NCBI RefSeq assembly: GCF_032884065.1
Contig: NC_088867.1
Span: forward strand, 1,612,001-1,676,000
Reading direction: 5' to 3'
Origin: Artemia franciscana
Taxonomy: Eukaryota; Arthropoda; Branchiopoda; Anostraca; Artemiidae
DNA: 64,000 nt
In this document: positions 53,901 to 62,338 of the stretch, one piece after another
How positions within the stretch are numbered: the stretch's first letter is position 1
Layout: the number at the start of each line of letters is the position of its first letter
Notes under the pieces: generated by a model
Database searches by the model: none
What the model was told of the DNA's origin: nothing
What the model saw: the letters and a program-made list of their open reading frames with translations, nothing else
Program-made: the position numbers and the translations under genes

Positions 53901-56624
53901 TCCTCCCACGTACCCCCCCCCCTCAACTCTCCCCCTTAAACCAAAAAATCTCCCTGAAAACGTCTGTACACTTCCCAGTAACCATTACTATATGTAAACA
54001 CAGGGCAAAGTTTTCAACTTTCAGCCCCTCCCACTGGGACTGCGGGGGATTAAGTCGTCCCTAAAGACATAATTATTAGGTTTTTCGACTATGGTAAATA
54101 AAATGGATATCTCAGAATTTTGATCTGGTGACGTTGGGGATAAATGAGCGTGGGAGGGGCCTAGGTGCCCTCCAATTTTTTTGTCACTGAAAAAGGCACT
54201 AAAACTTTTAATTTCAGTTAGAATAAGCCCTCTCGCATGATTCTAGGACCACTCAGTCGATACGATCAGCCCTGAGGGAAAAAACAAACAAAAAAACAAA
54301 CAAATAAACACGCATCCGAGATCTGTCTTCGGGCAAAAAATGTGAAATTCCACATGTTTGTAGAAAGGAGCTTGAAACTTCTACAACAAGGTTCTCTGAT
54401 ACGCTGAATCTGATGGTGTGAATTTCGTTAAGATTGTATGACTTTTAAGGAGTGTTTTCCCCTATTTTCTAAAATGAAGCAAATTTTCTGGAAAAAGCTG
54501 CTGCACGCAATGATTCACGGAAACTTTACCAGCTCCTAGGAGAATCAACCGGGAAAAAGAAGCAAAGATCTACCCCCACGCTACTTAGTAAGGACAACAA
54601 GCTTCTCACGAGCAAAGAAGATCGCATCGAACGATGGCGTGCTCACTTCCAGGAGCTTCTTCACCCATCAGAAAATGACCACAGCCAACCCATTCCATCC
54701 CAGAGCAGTTCTGAGTCACCATTCGTGTATAAGGATTGCAATATCGCCCCTCCAAGCAGAGAAGAAATTATTCATGCCGTAAAACTATTAAAAAATAATA
54801 AAAGCCCTGGCATTGACGAATTACCAGCTGAACTTCTCAAGGCCCTTCCAGAAGCGGCTATCGACGAGCTCCACAACTTACTCACGGATGTCTGGGTCAA
54901 CGAATACATTCCTGAAGAGTGGAGGACCTCTATAATAATTCCTGTATTTAAGAAAGGGGATCGAGCCGATTGTAAAAATTATAGAGGAATTTCCCTGATA
55001 CCCATTTCTGCAAAAGTTTTCACAATAATAGTATTAACTAGGTTCAGAAATATTAGAAATGATCGGACGAGGCCAAATCAAGCAGGATTCAGACCTGGTA
55101 TGGGATGTTGCGATCATATTTTTAGCCTGAGACAGATCCTGGAACACCGCCTTATACACCAGCAGGAAACAATACAAGTCTTTACCGACTTTGTAACGGC
55201 TTTTGACTCGGTAAAGAGAATTGCCATCTGGGATGAAATGAGGGATGATGGAGTACCCGAAAAGATAGTCCGTTTAATTAAGGCGTATTACGTGGGAACG
55301 AGGGCATTTATAAGAGCTGACGGAGAAATCTCAAAAGAAATATCAATTGACAAAGGAGTGCGACAGGGTTGTGCCTTATCGCCTATTTTATTTAACTTTG
55401 TCATTGACCAGATCATGAAGACTCTTGACAAATACAAAGGTGTGACAATCAGTCCAGCACTATCAATAACAGACCTTGATTACGCTGATGATGTGGATAT
55501 CTTGGCTGACTCGATAATAGAAGCACAGCTCATGATAGACGGCATTGCTGCTAGATCACTTGCTACTGGACTAAAGATCAGCCAATCGAAAACAAAATAG
55601 ATGCGCACCTCTGGGCTAGATGAAACTCCAATCACATTGAATGGCATCCCAATCGAGGACGTCCAGAATTTCAAATATCTAGGCTCCCTAATAAATCCCA
55701 AGGGCGAAGCTCTAAGCGAAATACAAAGCCGCATCTCCGCTGCCTGGGCAGCATTCATCCAGCTTCGGAAGTGCCTCTGGCTACGAAATGAAATTTCCCT
55801 TCGAACAAAGCTCCGGATATATAACGCTTTGGTCCTCTCTGTGCTTCTTTATGGTTGCGAAACGTGGCCCCTCAGAGCTGGGGAAGCTAATAACCTGAAT
55901 GTCTTCCACCACAAGTGTCTTCGCTGTATTCTTGGCCTGCGTCTGATGGTTTAACTTTGCCCTCCAATTTTTCTGTCACTGAAAAAGGCACTAAAACTTT
56001 TAATTTCAGTTAGAATAAGCCCTCTCGCAAGATTCTAGGACCACTCAGTCGATACGATCACCCCTGAGGGAAAAAACAAACAAAAAAACAAACAAATAAA
56101 CACCCTATTTTCCCCTATTTTCTAAAATGAAGCAAATTTTCTCAGGCTCGCAACTTTTGATGAGTATAACTGATCTTGATAAAACTTGTATATTTAAAAT
56201 CAGCATTAAAATTCAATTCTTTTGATGTAACTATTGGTATCAAAATTCTATTTTTTAGAGTTTGGGTTACTTTTTTTCGGTTATTTTTTAGAAATTCGTT
56301 ACCACAAACTGTTTGATTGACCTGCAATTGTTAGTTTTTTGTCTTTTTTTTTTAGCAAAAGAAGAATTTAGAGCAACAAACTACAATCAAGGGTTCAATC
56401 AAGGGTATGGTGGAGCATATGACAACGGTCTGGGCTTTCAGCCATATGGGTATCAGCCTGGGTCTGGGTTTGGTGGTGCTGATGTTGCATTTACTAATAC
56501 AGGACCATTGGGACGACCGGCTCTTAGCTATCAAGCCCCAGGAATGAGCATTAATCTGAGAGAAAAAGGAATGGATAAGCGTGAAGCAATTCCAGAAGCG
56601 GATCCAAGTGAGCAACATTCTTAA
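29929..56624 (+). CDS. Gene B: short secreted paralogue of gene A (3 exons, 124 aa)
   Basis: Exons are 29929-29968, 50143-50208 and 56356-56624, with phase-1 GT-AG introns of 20174 and 6147 bp. The spliced length of 375 nt is an exact frame. Residues 1-13 are a short hydrophobic signal (M-K-V-L-Y-I-T-I-L-A-T-A-I). Residues 14-35 are acidic and end N-E-L-S-E-R-F-F-D. Residues 40-68 are rich in Gly, Tyr, Asn and Gln, with no pentapeptide array. Residues 69-106 match gene A residues 161-198 at 31 of 38 positions. A charged tail ends in H-S. Intron 1 is filled with foldback copies and a LINE, so the long intron is plausible but unproven; an extra small exon could be missed. Confidence 0.8.
29969..30900. 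other. Start of gene B intron 1
   Basis: Includes a 'catgtatacatgtatacatg' simple repeat at 30280-30300 next to 'tttatttacaacaagaattaaacc', which may be another minus-strand LINE 3' tail. A 109-codon plus-strand frame at 30432-30761 has no family resemblance and lies in AT-rich DNA. I do not call it a gene. Confidence 0.4.
30905..32160. repeat. Foldback palindrome, G-rich repeat and partial right arm
   Basis: The inner palindrome is at 30943-31192. 31240-31590 is the antisense of the 'ggggaaattttc' phrase repeat. 31610-32160 is a diverged right arm lacking its tip and joined directly to the next element's left tip. Frames on the minus strand at 31258-31602 come from the phrase repeat. Confidence 0.65.
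33645..33887. repeat. Inner palindrome of foldback family
   Basis: The left stem opens CTGAAAGTAAGGAGCGAC and reaches the 'cgctctttacgctgaag' block. The right stem returns as ttagcgtaaagagcg and ends GTCGCTCCTTACTTTCAG. Similar structures lie at 14130-14475, 24725-25018, 25500-25742, 30943-31192, 34438-34670 and 38235-38478. Transcripts through any of these would fold into ~100-bp hairpins. Confidence 0.9.
33938..34400. repeat. 463-bp direct repeat, copy 1
   Basis: Same orientation and same length as 36317-36779, with only about a dozen differences noticed by eye. It contains a diverged, shorter relative of the foldback sequence ('gccgggtcgctccttac', 'ctcactctttacgctaaaa'). Confidence 0.9.
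36317..36779. repeat. 463-bp direct repeat, copy 2
   Basis: Second copy of the block at 33938-34400, beginning exactly where the right arm of the type element ends. The two copies bracket 1916 bp consisting of one inner palindrome and one right arm. Confidence 0.9.
36817..38850. repeat. Foldback left arm with inner palindrome, right arm missing
   Basis: Starts with a mutated tip (tagttcgtggtaatgcactg) and continues through the left arm to the inner palindrome 38235-38478. 38570-38850 holds smaller scraps of the same family ('cctcactctttacactaaa'). The expected right arm is absent, so this copy is one-sided. Confidence 0.75.
39269..39711 (+). pseudogene. LINE ORF1, N-terminal coiled-coil part
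   Basis: M-G-K-K-G-S-G-K-R begins a basic N-terminus. After about 50 codons a frameshift passes to the next frame, which encodes a heptad-rich region (N-I-S-A-V-T-N-R-V, E-E-L-A-I-V-K-S-E-L) followed by M-C-N-L-L-F-W-G-L. This is the coiled coil and start of the RNA-binding domain of LINE ORF1 proteins. The frame is then cut by the inserted element. Confidence 0.75.
39711..43334 (-). mobile_element. 3.6-kb long-TIR DNA element inserted in LINE ORF1
   Basis: The stretch from CCTCGGGGAAAT (39728) through the 'cacacaaaa' and 'aatccccccgaatc' blocks returns inverted from 43304 back to about 43200. Weaker inverse matching goes on (tttctatcaaat; ttcgtaccc) for at least 250 bp. The element carries a decayed minus-strand gene. 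LINE ORF1 resumes right after it. Matching also continues a few bases outward (atacgg), so the true ends lie within about 20 bp of the limits given. No target duplication could be fixed. Confidence 0.78.
40261..42010 (-). pseudogene. Decayed transposase-like gene of the long-TIR element
   Basis: Minus-strand pieces in different frames fit one protein in order. A basic Lys/Arg-rich segment (K-K-R-K-G-R-P-R-D) lies at about 41900. Next come D-N-V-D-H-D-I-A-T-I-D-G and T-F-H-G-M-G at 41190-41130, P-H-P-G-K-S and P-M-I-N-C-N-P-S-D-I near 40840, F-D-Q-P-L-Y-W-K-A near 40690, and Q-V-Y-A-P-N-T then Q-G-K-A-V-S-R-A near 40500. An acidic tail ends at 40261. I recall similar unnamed proteins repeated in many metazoan genomes. 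The spaced Asp motifs and TIR context suggest a DDE-type transposase, but that is inference. Frameshifts at about 40860 and 40575 break it. Confidence 0.6.
43335..43682 (+). pseudogene. LINE ORF1, C-terminal part
   Basis: After the insertion, one frame gives E-V-P-I-E-D-A-E-S-L-I and F-N-V-V-Q-C-S-K. After a frameshift at a T/A run (43450-43460), the next gives V-R-F-S-L-L-K-N-A-K-Q-L, V-R-I-V-R-K-E-L and a stop at 43680. This is the C-terminal RNA-binding portion of ORF1 and links in sense to the coiled-coil part at 39269. Confidence 0.7.
44007..46970 (+). pseudogene. LINE ORF2: endonuclease-reverse transcriptase
   Basis: The endonuclease part shows H-R-N-C-Q-G-L-N-S, V-G-L-T-E-T-C-L, I-I-S-Y-R-P-P-S, M-L-G-D-F-N-I-D-L and V-S-D-H-I-G-I, the order of motifs in the apurinic-like endonuclease of CR1/jockey LINEs. 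The reverse transcriptase part shows N-Y-R-P-I-S-V-L-P, F-G-F-R-K-G-R-T-T, G-I-P-Q-G-P-V-L-G-P and F-A-D-D-T-I-L-M, the last holding the catalytic Asp pair. C-terminal blocks Y-F-G-I-I-I-D and H-P-Y-I-L-Y-C-S-S-V-W follow. At least six stops or frameshifts (for example near 44060, 44263, 44387, 46035 and 46640) inactivate it. Confidence 0.85.
46971..47990. other. LINE 3' region and unassigned DNA
   Basis: 46990-47220 is strongly T-rich. A possible LINE end with 'acgaacaataaaacatg' lies near 47310-47326. Beyond that, to 47990, I see no gene or repeat that I can name. Confidence 0.4.
47990..48975. repeat. Diverged foldback right arm and half palindrome
   Basis: From 'aaacctccccttccccac' the sequence follows the right arm to the tip at about 48716-48738. 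48780-48975 matches the second half of the inner palindrome ('agttttagcgtaacgac', 'cttattttcag'). Divergence is higher than in the 23-38 kb copies. The open frame at 48298-48582 is a shadow of the repeat. Confidence 0.7.
49010..49175 (+). repeat. Penelope-type tail with hammerhead-like remnant
   Basis: The block 'agataacttcgaagacca ... gggtcgaaatattcag ... tagttttatccctattttgaac' is the inverted relative of 60915-61065. The part 'gacactatataagggtcgaaa' resembles stem II plus GAAA of a hammerhead ribozyme, but the CTGATGA core is not intact (ctgcagataat). Penelope-like elements are known to carry hammerhead ribozymes; assignment here is by that resemblance only. Confidence 0.4.
49180..50142. 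other. End of gene B intron 1
   Basis: Contains a G-run near 49200, a short tandem 'aaaatatgccacgta' at 49529-49558 and AT-rich DNA. No gene seen. It ends in a 'ctctatttgtag' acceptor at 50142. Confidence 0.45.
50143..50208 (+). CDS. Gene B exon 2 (acidic, ELSERFF motif)
   Basis: A 66-nt, phase 1-1 exon encoding (V)-A-H-P-L-S-E-A-A-D-S-E-E-N then E-L-S-E-R-F-F-D, with GTAAGT donor at 50209. It is shorter than gene A exon 2 (144 nt) and lacks the basic stretch but keeps the closing motif at the same distance from the splice site. Confidence 0.82.
50468..51156. repeat. Foldback half palindrome with internally deleted right arm
   Basis: 50475-50620 is half of the inner palindrome. It then jumps into the right arm near 'aaaatggctatctcagaattttgg' and ends with a perfect tip at 51133-51152. 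A tandem 'gtagatgggagctt/gtagataggagct' doubling at 50890-50925 marks an internal rearrangement. Confidence 0.75.
51160..53079. other. Gene B intron 2, 5' part, no gene assigned
   Basis: An 18-bp tandem doubling 'acatcaaaaggaacataac' lies at 51388-51424. Frames of 85-121 codons at 51324-51702 (both strands) and about 70-90 codons at 52738-53043 (both strands) have no motif I recognise. One minus-strand piece has K-S-G-R-P-A-I-K-M-L-D-K-E-Y-K-R-R near 52850 and might be a transposon scrap. 51900-52040 is the G-rich phrase repeat. Confidence 0.4.
53080..54489. repeat. Foldback half palindrome and right arm, interrupted at its 3' side
   Basis: From 'aacacctcgctctttacgctaaag' (53087) through the second stem to about 53260, then the right arm to 54489, where it is interrupted by reverse transcriptase DNA. 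The arm resumes with a repeated piece at 55958 and ends near the decayed tip at about 56290-56312. Confidence 0.75.
54490..55957 (+). pseudogene. RTE-like reverse transcriptase fragment, one stop
   Basis: One frame is open from the left junction (54491) to 55954 except for a single TAG at 55598-55600. It shows K-S-P-G-I-D-E-L-P-A-E-L, N-Y-R-G-I-S-L-I-P, Q-A-G-F-R-P-G, V-R-Q-G-C-A-L-S-P-I-L-F, Y-A-D-D-V-D-I-L (catalytic Asp pair), F-K-Y-L-G-S and L-L-Y-G-C-E-T-W. The endonuclease and the C-terminal end are both missing. Base composition is clearly more GC-rich than the surroundings. The good frame suggests a young insertion. The clade is judged from motif style. Confidence 0.85.
55958..56312. 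repeat. Foldback arm after the reverse transcriptase fragment
   Basis: 55958-56142 repeats 54166-54489 in the same direction but lacks about 140 bp (the part after 'aaataaacac' up to 'cctattttc'). 56143-56312 then completes the arm to a decayed tip. It ends about 45 bp before gene B exon 3. Confidence 0.85.
56356..56624 (+). CDS. Gene B exon 3 (Gly/Tyr-rich and conserved C-terminal block)
   Basis: After a T-run and TTTAG acceptor the exon encodes (S)-K-E-E-F-R-A-T-N-Y-N-Q, a Gly/Tyr/Asn/Gln-rich stretch, the Q-P-G-S-G-F-G-G-A block, G-R-P-A-L-S-Y-Q, S-I-N-L-R-E-K, and a polar tail ending at TAA 56622-56624. No pentapeptide array is present, unlike gene A. Confidence 0.9.
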
Positions 56625-56625
56625 A

Positions 56626-56631
56626 AATAAA
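56626..56631 (+). terminator. Gene B poly(A) signal just after the stop
   Basis: AATAAA begins two bases after the TAA stop, predicting a very short 3' UTR, as in gene A. Confidence 0.65.
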
Positions 56632-56953
56632 GTCCATTTTTCCTTGTCAAAACCTCCTAACTGATGGTTCACAAGGTCCCATCTTGAAAACTTAAACCTC
56701 ACTATCGTAAACACTACCTCAAACTTATTATTTTGTTTTATGATTTCTATGGAAAGTAGAAGGATCACCCGCTTTTGAAAATGTGACTTTCTTTGACAAG
56801 AACCCATTTATTAATTTCGCTCTGTCAACCTTGTTATTTGATTTTATGATTTCTGTGTAAACTATGTGGATTATCCTTGTTTTTTTTCTGACCTTTTTCT
56901 CCTTTCTTGTATGCATCAGCAACAGTACTCTAACAAAGAGCAATTCGTGGTTT
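56632..56953. other. Downstream of gene B
   Basis: 'ttattttgttttatgatttctatg' (near 56727) and 'ttatttgattttatgatttctgtg' (near 56833) are a local direct repeat, each followed by 'gatyatcc'. No gene is supported; minus-strand frames here overlap gene B exon 3 in antisense. Confidence 0.45.
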
Positions 56954-58852
56954 TATGGCACTTGGTATTTACAAAGTGACATATAGCGATCGCAAATTTT
57001 GTCTGTCTGTCGGTCTGTGTGTCCTAGTTTTGCTAGTTTGGGCACTCCCGGATAAGCTAGGACAATGAAATTTGGGAAGCGTATTAGAGATCAGACGATA
57101 TTAAATTAGAAGTAGTTGTTTCCCCAATTTGACATTCGGGAGGGGAGAGGTGTTGGGATGGTTAACTCGGAAACATTAGAAAAAATGAGGTATTTTTAAC
57201 TTACGAATGGGTGATCGGATCTTAACAGAATTTGACATTTAGAAGGATATTTTGTCTCAGAGCTTTTTTTGAAATCCTGACTGGATCCAGTGATATTGGG
57301 GGGAATTGGAGGAGGAAACCTAATATCTTGGAAAACGCTTAGAGTGGAGGGATCGGGATGAAACTTAGTAGAAAAAAAATTAGCACACGTTCTAAATACG
57401 TGATTGAAATAACCAAAACGGATTCGCTCTATTTGGGGGGGGGGGGTCAGGGGGAGAGCTAATTCTTAAAAATTAGAAGAATTGAGGTATTTTTAACTTA
57501 TGAAGAGAAATGATCGGATCTTAATGAAATTTCATATTTAAAAGAACCTTGTAACTCAGATATCTTATTTTAAAGCCCAAGCGGATCCAGTGTCATTTGG
57601 TGGAGTTGGGGGGGGGGATCGGGAATCTTGGAAAACACTTAGAGTGGAGAGATCTGGATGAAACTCGGCGGAAAGAATAAGCACAAGTCCAAGATACGTG
57701 ACTAACATAACTGGGCCGGATCTGCTCTCTATGGAGGAGTTGGAGGGGAGGGCAATTCGGAAAGATTAGAAAAATGAGGTATTTGTAACTTACAAACGGG
57801 TGATCAAATCTTAATTAAATTTGATATTTAGAAGGATCTTGTGCCCAGGGCTCTTATTTTAAAGCACAACTAGATCTGGTGACATTGTGGGAGTTGAGGA
57901 GGAAACTTGAAATCTTGGAAAACGTGAATATTGAGGTATTTTTATCTTACGAATGGGTGATCGGATCTTAATGAAAACTAATATATAGAAAGATCTCATG
58001 TCTTAGATGCTCTATTTTCAATTCGAATGGGATTCGACGATATAGGATGTTGGAGGGGGGAAACAGAAATCTTGGAAACCAGAAAATCTTGGAAAACGCT
58101 TAGAGTGGAAAGAAAGGATGAAACTTGATGGTAAGAATAAGCACAAGTTGTAGATACGTGCTTGATATATTTGGAACGGATTTGTTCTCTTTGGAGGAGT
58201 TGGGGGGGATTTCTTGAAAATTTGAAAAAAACGATGCATTTTTAACTTACAAATGGGTGATCGGATCTTAATGAAATTTGATATTTAAAAGAACTTCGTG
58301 TCTCAGAGCTCTTGTTTTAAGTCCTAACCGTATCCCGTGATATTGGGAGATTTGGAGGGGGAAACGGAAAATCTCTAAAAGCGCTTAGAGTGGAGAGATC
58401 GAAATGAAACTCGGTGGGTAGAATAAGCAAATGTCGTAGATTCATGATTGACGTAATTGGACCAGATCCACTCTCTTTTGGGGAGTTAGGGGAGGGGTGC
58501 AGTTCTTTGGCGCGAGTTCGGTGCTTTTGAACGTGCTAGGACGATGAAAATTGGTAGGCGTGTCAGGGAGCTGCAAAAAATTGACTTGACAAAGTCGTTT
58601 TCCCCGATTCGACCATCTGGGGTCTGAAGGGAGAGGAAAAAAACGAGGTATTTTTAACTTACGAGAGGGTGATCAGATCTTAATGAATTTTGATATTTAG
58701 AAGGACTTCGAGACTCAGAGCTCTTATTTTAAATCCCGACCCCCATTAAGCCTTTGATTTTCCTTTTAAATCAATCTATTGATTTTTAAATTTTTGCTAG
58801 AGCTCATAACATATAAGCCCTTGGCTCTTCCGACCTCGTCACAAGTGCCATA
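56954..58852. mobile_element. 1.9-kb TIR element of ~300-bp G-rich repeats, copy 2
   Basis: It has the same ends as copy 1: TATGGCACTTG at 56954-56964 and CAAGTGCCATA at 58842-58852. The order is also the same: 'gtctgtctgtcggtctg', then six repeat units (acttacg-like landmark near 57195, 57494, 57788, 57940, 58237, 58656), then 'aaatcaatctattgattt' and 'gagctcataacatat'. A short variant unit with 'ttatcttacgaat' occurs in both copies near the same place. No transposase is visible. Confidence 0.85.
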
Positions 58853-59300
58853 TGAACTCTTAGCTCTGGTTTATACCTGAAGTGTAATAAATCTATTCTT
58901 AAAAAACCGTTTCTTTCTAATAATACCTCAAAGTAACCAAATTTGGAATTATTACTTTATCCTGACTGTCAAATTATTTTCAAAAGTCCTTATCACCTAA
59001 TTTCGTAACTCAGTGCTGAACAAAGCAGGTTTATATGTTTGGACATCTGAATTTTTAAAAGATATTTCCAGTATTTATTTTTTGATGCTAAAATTTAAAA
59101 TTTAGTGGACTAGAAAATTGAAAAGAAACTATGTAAACGCTACGGTCAAAATCCATAATCGAATGATGTACTTCGAAGCCTATAGTAAAGAGCCATAGGC
59201 CTTCAACAAATTATTTTTTACTTTTTTGTAGAGCCACTTCATCTGGAAACGGTGATCTTAAGAACTTTGGAGCAAACTAATTAGGTTGAAAATTGAAAGT
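58853..59300. other. Stretch with nothing recognised
   Basis: AT-rich DNA between the TIR element and the head of the degenerate repeat. I see no gene. Confidence 0.4.
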
Positions 59301-59565
59301 TCTATTGCCTCTTTTGAGCGTCAAAAGTAATCCGAGGGAGAACAGCCCCCATTCAGCGGTTATCTTAGCTACCCTCACTCCAGAGGGATCCGGAAAAAAT
59401 TTGAGACAACAGTTTTGTCCAAAATAGTTTATATATCAAATAACTGTGCCGCCAGGAATAACGTAACCTCTAACAGCCCCAGGGGCAAAGGCTGTATTTT
59501 ATGCAAGTCCCCCTTGTTTTCAAATAGTACTTTTTATTGTGAAAGTGGAACATACTTGACCTTGC
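59300..59565. repeat. Head block shared with 15060-15240
   Basis: 'aatagtttatatatcaaataactgtgcc', 'cccaggggcaaaggctgtattttat' and following bases correspond to 'aatagtttaaaggtcgaataactgtgcc' and 'cctgggtcaatggctgtaaattat' near 15110-15190. In both places the block precedes the degenerate tandem repeat. Confidence 0.65.
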
Positions 59566-59569
59566 TTTT

Positions 59570-60165
59570 CTAAAACTGTAACGGTACTACTTGTGAATGC
59601 AACAGCAACTACATATGAATACGACTGCAAATATTTAGGATTGTGACTACCTTGAATCTTTAATCACTTGTAACTGCAACTACTTTTGAATTCAACTGTG
59701 AATGCTTGTGACAGGGACTATTTACGACTGCTTGCAACTGCAACTGTAAATTTAAATCACTTTAGCCACGACTAATTGTGACAACAATTACTTATGACTT
59801 TAAGTATTTCTGACGGCAACTATTTTAGATGGCGATCATGACTATTTGTGACTGTGACGGTTTCAGCTATAACTACTTGTGTGTGCGACTAGCTACTACT
59901 ACGACTGTACCTACTGGTGACTACTTACGACTACAACTGCAACTACTTGAGATTTCGACTGCTCGTAACTGCGACCGCCACTACTTGCGACTACAACTGT
60001 GACTACTTGTAACTGTTAATATTTTTGACTGCATCTGGAACTACTTGCAACTACGACAGCTTATGACTATTATTGCTGCTACTCCGATTATGGCAAAGAC
60101 TCTGACCGTTTTTGCTACTACGACCAGAACCACTACTAATGCTACTATTTTTGCTACTATTGAGT
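59570..60165. repeat. Degenerate 'actacttgtgactgcaact' minisatellite
   Basis: About 590 bp of short, imperfect phrases built on ACTACTTGTGACTGCAAC-like units. It is inserted between the head block and the ~120-bp repeats, and is absent at the 15-kb locus. Confidence 0.85.
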
Positions 60166-60890
60166 TAAGCGCATCAGCAAATGAGCTTAATTGCATCTAG
60201 GTTGACAAAAATCGCTCATCTGCAATATTTAAGGAGTGGCTAAGGTTATTAAGTTCAAACGTTAAGCAAATGTTGAGGGAGATGACGAACAAAATCAAAA
60301 GACACAATGTGTATCCAACTGCTAAAAAGATTGTACATATCAGGTGACGGATCAGGAACTGCTACAAGTTTAAAGTTAAAACTTTAATATAATATTGATG
60401 GAGATATTAAACCAAATCAAAATACTCTAGTGCGTCGAGATGTCGAAATAGCATATCTTCAATATCCCAGAAATGACTAAGGGTATTCATTTGAAATTTT
60501 CAGGCAAAGCTGTAGGGGATATTGCAAATAATCAAAACGTATTGAGTGCTTTCTTGATGTTAAAATGGTGAATCTGCATTATCTCAGGAAAGCTAAGGGT
60601 ATTAAGTAGAAACTTTCATTTTGATATCCTGCTCTATATCAGGAACAAATAAGATTATTCAGGAGAAATCACTCAAGAACAACCCAAGGTACTAAGTTTA
60701 AAGTTTCGGGGAATGTTAAAGGGAATTTTTAACTAAATTAAAAGACCTTATATAAATCCAGGTTGTCTAAATAGTGCAACTGCAATAACTCTGGAATGGT
60801 GATGGTACTATTGAAATTACATGGGAATGTTGAGGAAAATATTGAAAGGAGTCAAAAGATACTGTGTGTATCCAAAAGTCTCTCAGAAAA
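60165..60890. repeat. Degenerate ~120-bp tandem repeat array, second locus
   Basis: The same unit as at 15-21 kb, with the 'gttgaaactttca'-like landmark near 60255, 60372, 60492, 60606, 60695 and 60810, together with 'aaatcaaaagaca' and 'aggttgtctaaa' phrases. Confidence 0.75.
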
Positions 60891-60914
60891 CATTCAAAGT
60901 GAATAACCTCAATA

Positions 60915-61126
60915 AAAAACTTCCGGGTTTTCAAAATAGATAACTTCGAAGACCACACTGCCCTTCCATGACGAAAGTAAAACAGTTCAAAATAGGGATG
61001 AAACCTTTTTATTGACAATGAACAAATATAAATTTAACTGGATATTTCGAACACACATACAGGGTTCATCATCAGCAGTAAAACTGTTGATTATGAACAC
61101 TGTATATGTGTTCGAAATATCCAGTT
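60915..61126 (-). repeat. Penelope-type tail ending in a 91-bp palindrome
   Basis: 61036-61126 is a near-perfect palindrome: AACTGGATATTTCGAACACA at its left end returns inverted at its right end, with only a few mismatches over ~44-bp arms. On the minus strand, CTGATGA (61075-61069), a 4-bp stem (61067-61064 with 61052-61049) and GAAA (61048-61045) occur in hammerhead-ribozyme order. The adjoining 60915-61035 is related to 49010-49175. One extra base between CTGATGA and the stem departs from a perfect core. Confidence 0.5.
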
Positions 61127-61129
61127 CAA

Positions 61130-62242
61130 TTTTATATCTGTTTTCCTTTGGTTTTCAAAATGATATGTTTCCCTCACCACCAATCAAAAAATCACGTTAA
61201 ATTCGCAAACAAAGAGTCAGAAATGAAGAAAGCTAAGTGACACCTCTTTTGAACTTTCTCTCAATAGGCTTCTTTTGAGTATATTGTCTATAAGTTGCTG
61301 CAAAAGTTTAGTTCAAAAACCATCGAAATCCTGACTTAAACTTGAAAGAAATTTATACAATAGCTATATTGAATACAATTAAAGCCAATGCTCAGATCAC
61401 CCTAATCAGCTTAAAGTTTCATTACAGTCAGATTTTTAATTCTTAAGTCGATAACATGACATTCTTGGGAAATATTAATAATAATAACCACTAAGAAAAT
61501 CGAATGAAAAAGCAATTAAAAGCGAACAAAAATTCATTTTTAAAAATCTCCCCAAAAAAAGTTTCAAAGTATAGCCAAGGCTATAATTAAATCTAATACG
61601 AGCAAAAATGAAGTCTTATAATAATCGAAATTACTGTTAAAGAAGGAATAAAAACCGAAACCATCAGGAAATGAAAGAAACTAAATCAGAACACAGTAAG
61701 AAAGTAAGGTGAATAATCGTATCAAATTTAAATGAACAAACATTCCTGCAAACAGGAGGTTAGCTGCTGCCTCTCCTTCAATCTAACCCCAACCCCTAAT
61801 GTAGACTTTCTAACGCCTGTTTTTTCATTTGCACTTTAATTAACACCAAATATATTATATATATTTTTTTTGTAATTATAACATTGCAATGTAAGAAATC
61901 AAAGTTAAATAAAATCTTTAATCTTAAATTACTGAAATTTCTATGAGCTAATTTTGTTATACATTAAACGTTCAGTTTATATTTAATATTTTTCCAGTCA
62001 TCCTGATTATTATAACAATTTTATTTTATTTTTGTATATTTCATTAGTGTTGTGAAAAATAAACGTTACCATCCAAAATACGCTTAGTTTCTAATAAAAC
62101 ATAAATGACAAAATATAAATGAGAAGGTTTAAGGTTAGGGGGGGGGGACCAGTAGCCAAGCTCATGTTTATAATAAAATTGACCTATTTTAGGTTATACT
62201 CCAGTATTTGTTTTAAGTTCCACTCGTTTTGGAATTTATTAA

Positions 62243-62245
<3 letters not shown>
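61130..62245. other. Long stretch without recognised gene
   Basis: AT-rich DNA. A piece of the 'aggttaggggggg' local repeat lies at about 62128-62150. If the third gene starts inside the window, its first exons should lie between 56.7 and 62.7 kb, but I could not find an ATG leader with TATA and TCAGT here. Confidence 0.4.

Positions 62246-62335
<90 letters not shown>
62246..62335. repeat. (TA)n microsatellite
   Basis: About 90 bases of perfect TA repeat. Confidence 0.98.

Positions 62336-62338
<3 letters not shown>

Noticed and set aside
50209-56355. A hidden gene B counterpart of gene A exon 3
   Set aside because: I scanned for a phase-1 exon with G-x-x-R-P and a GTAAG donor and did not find one; the exon 2 to exon 3 join is already in frame.
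56352-56807. 151-codon minus-strand frame over gene B exon 3
   Set aside because: It is the antisense shadow of a well-supported exon and has no independent signals.
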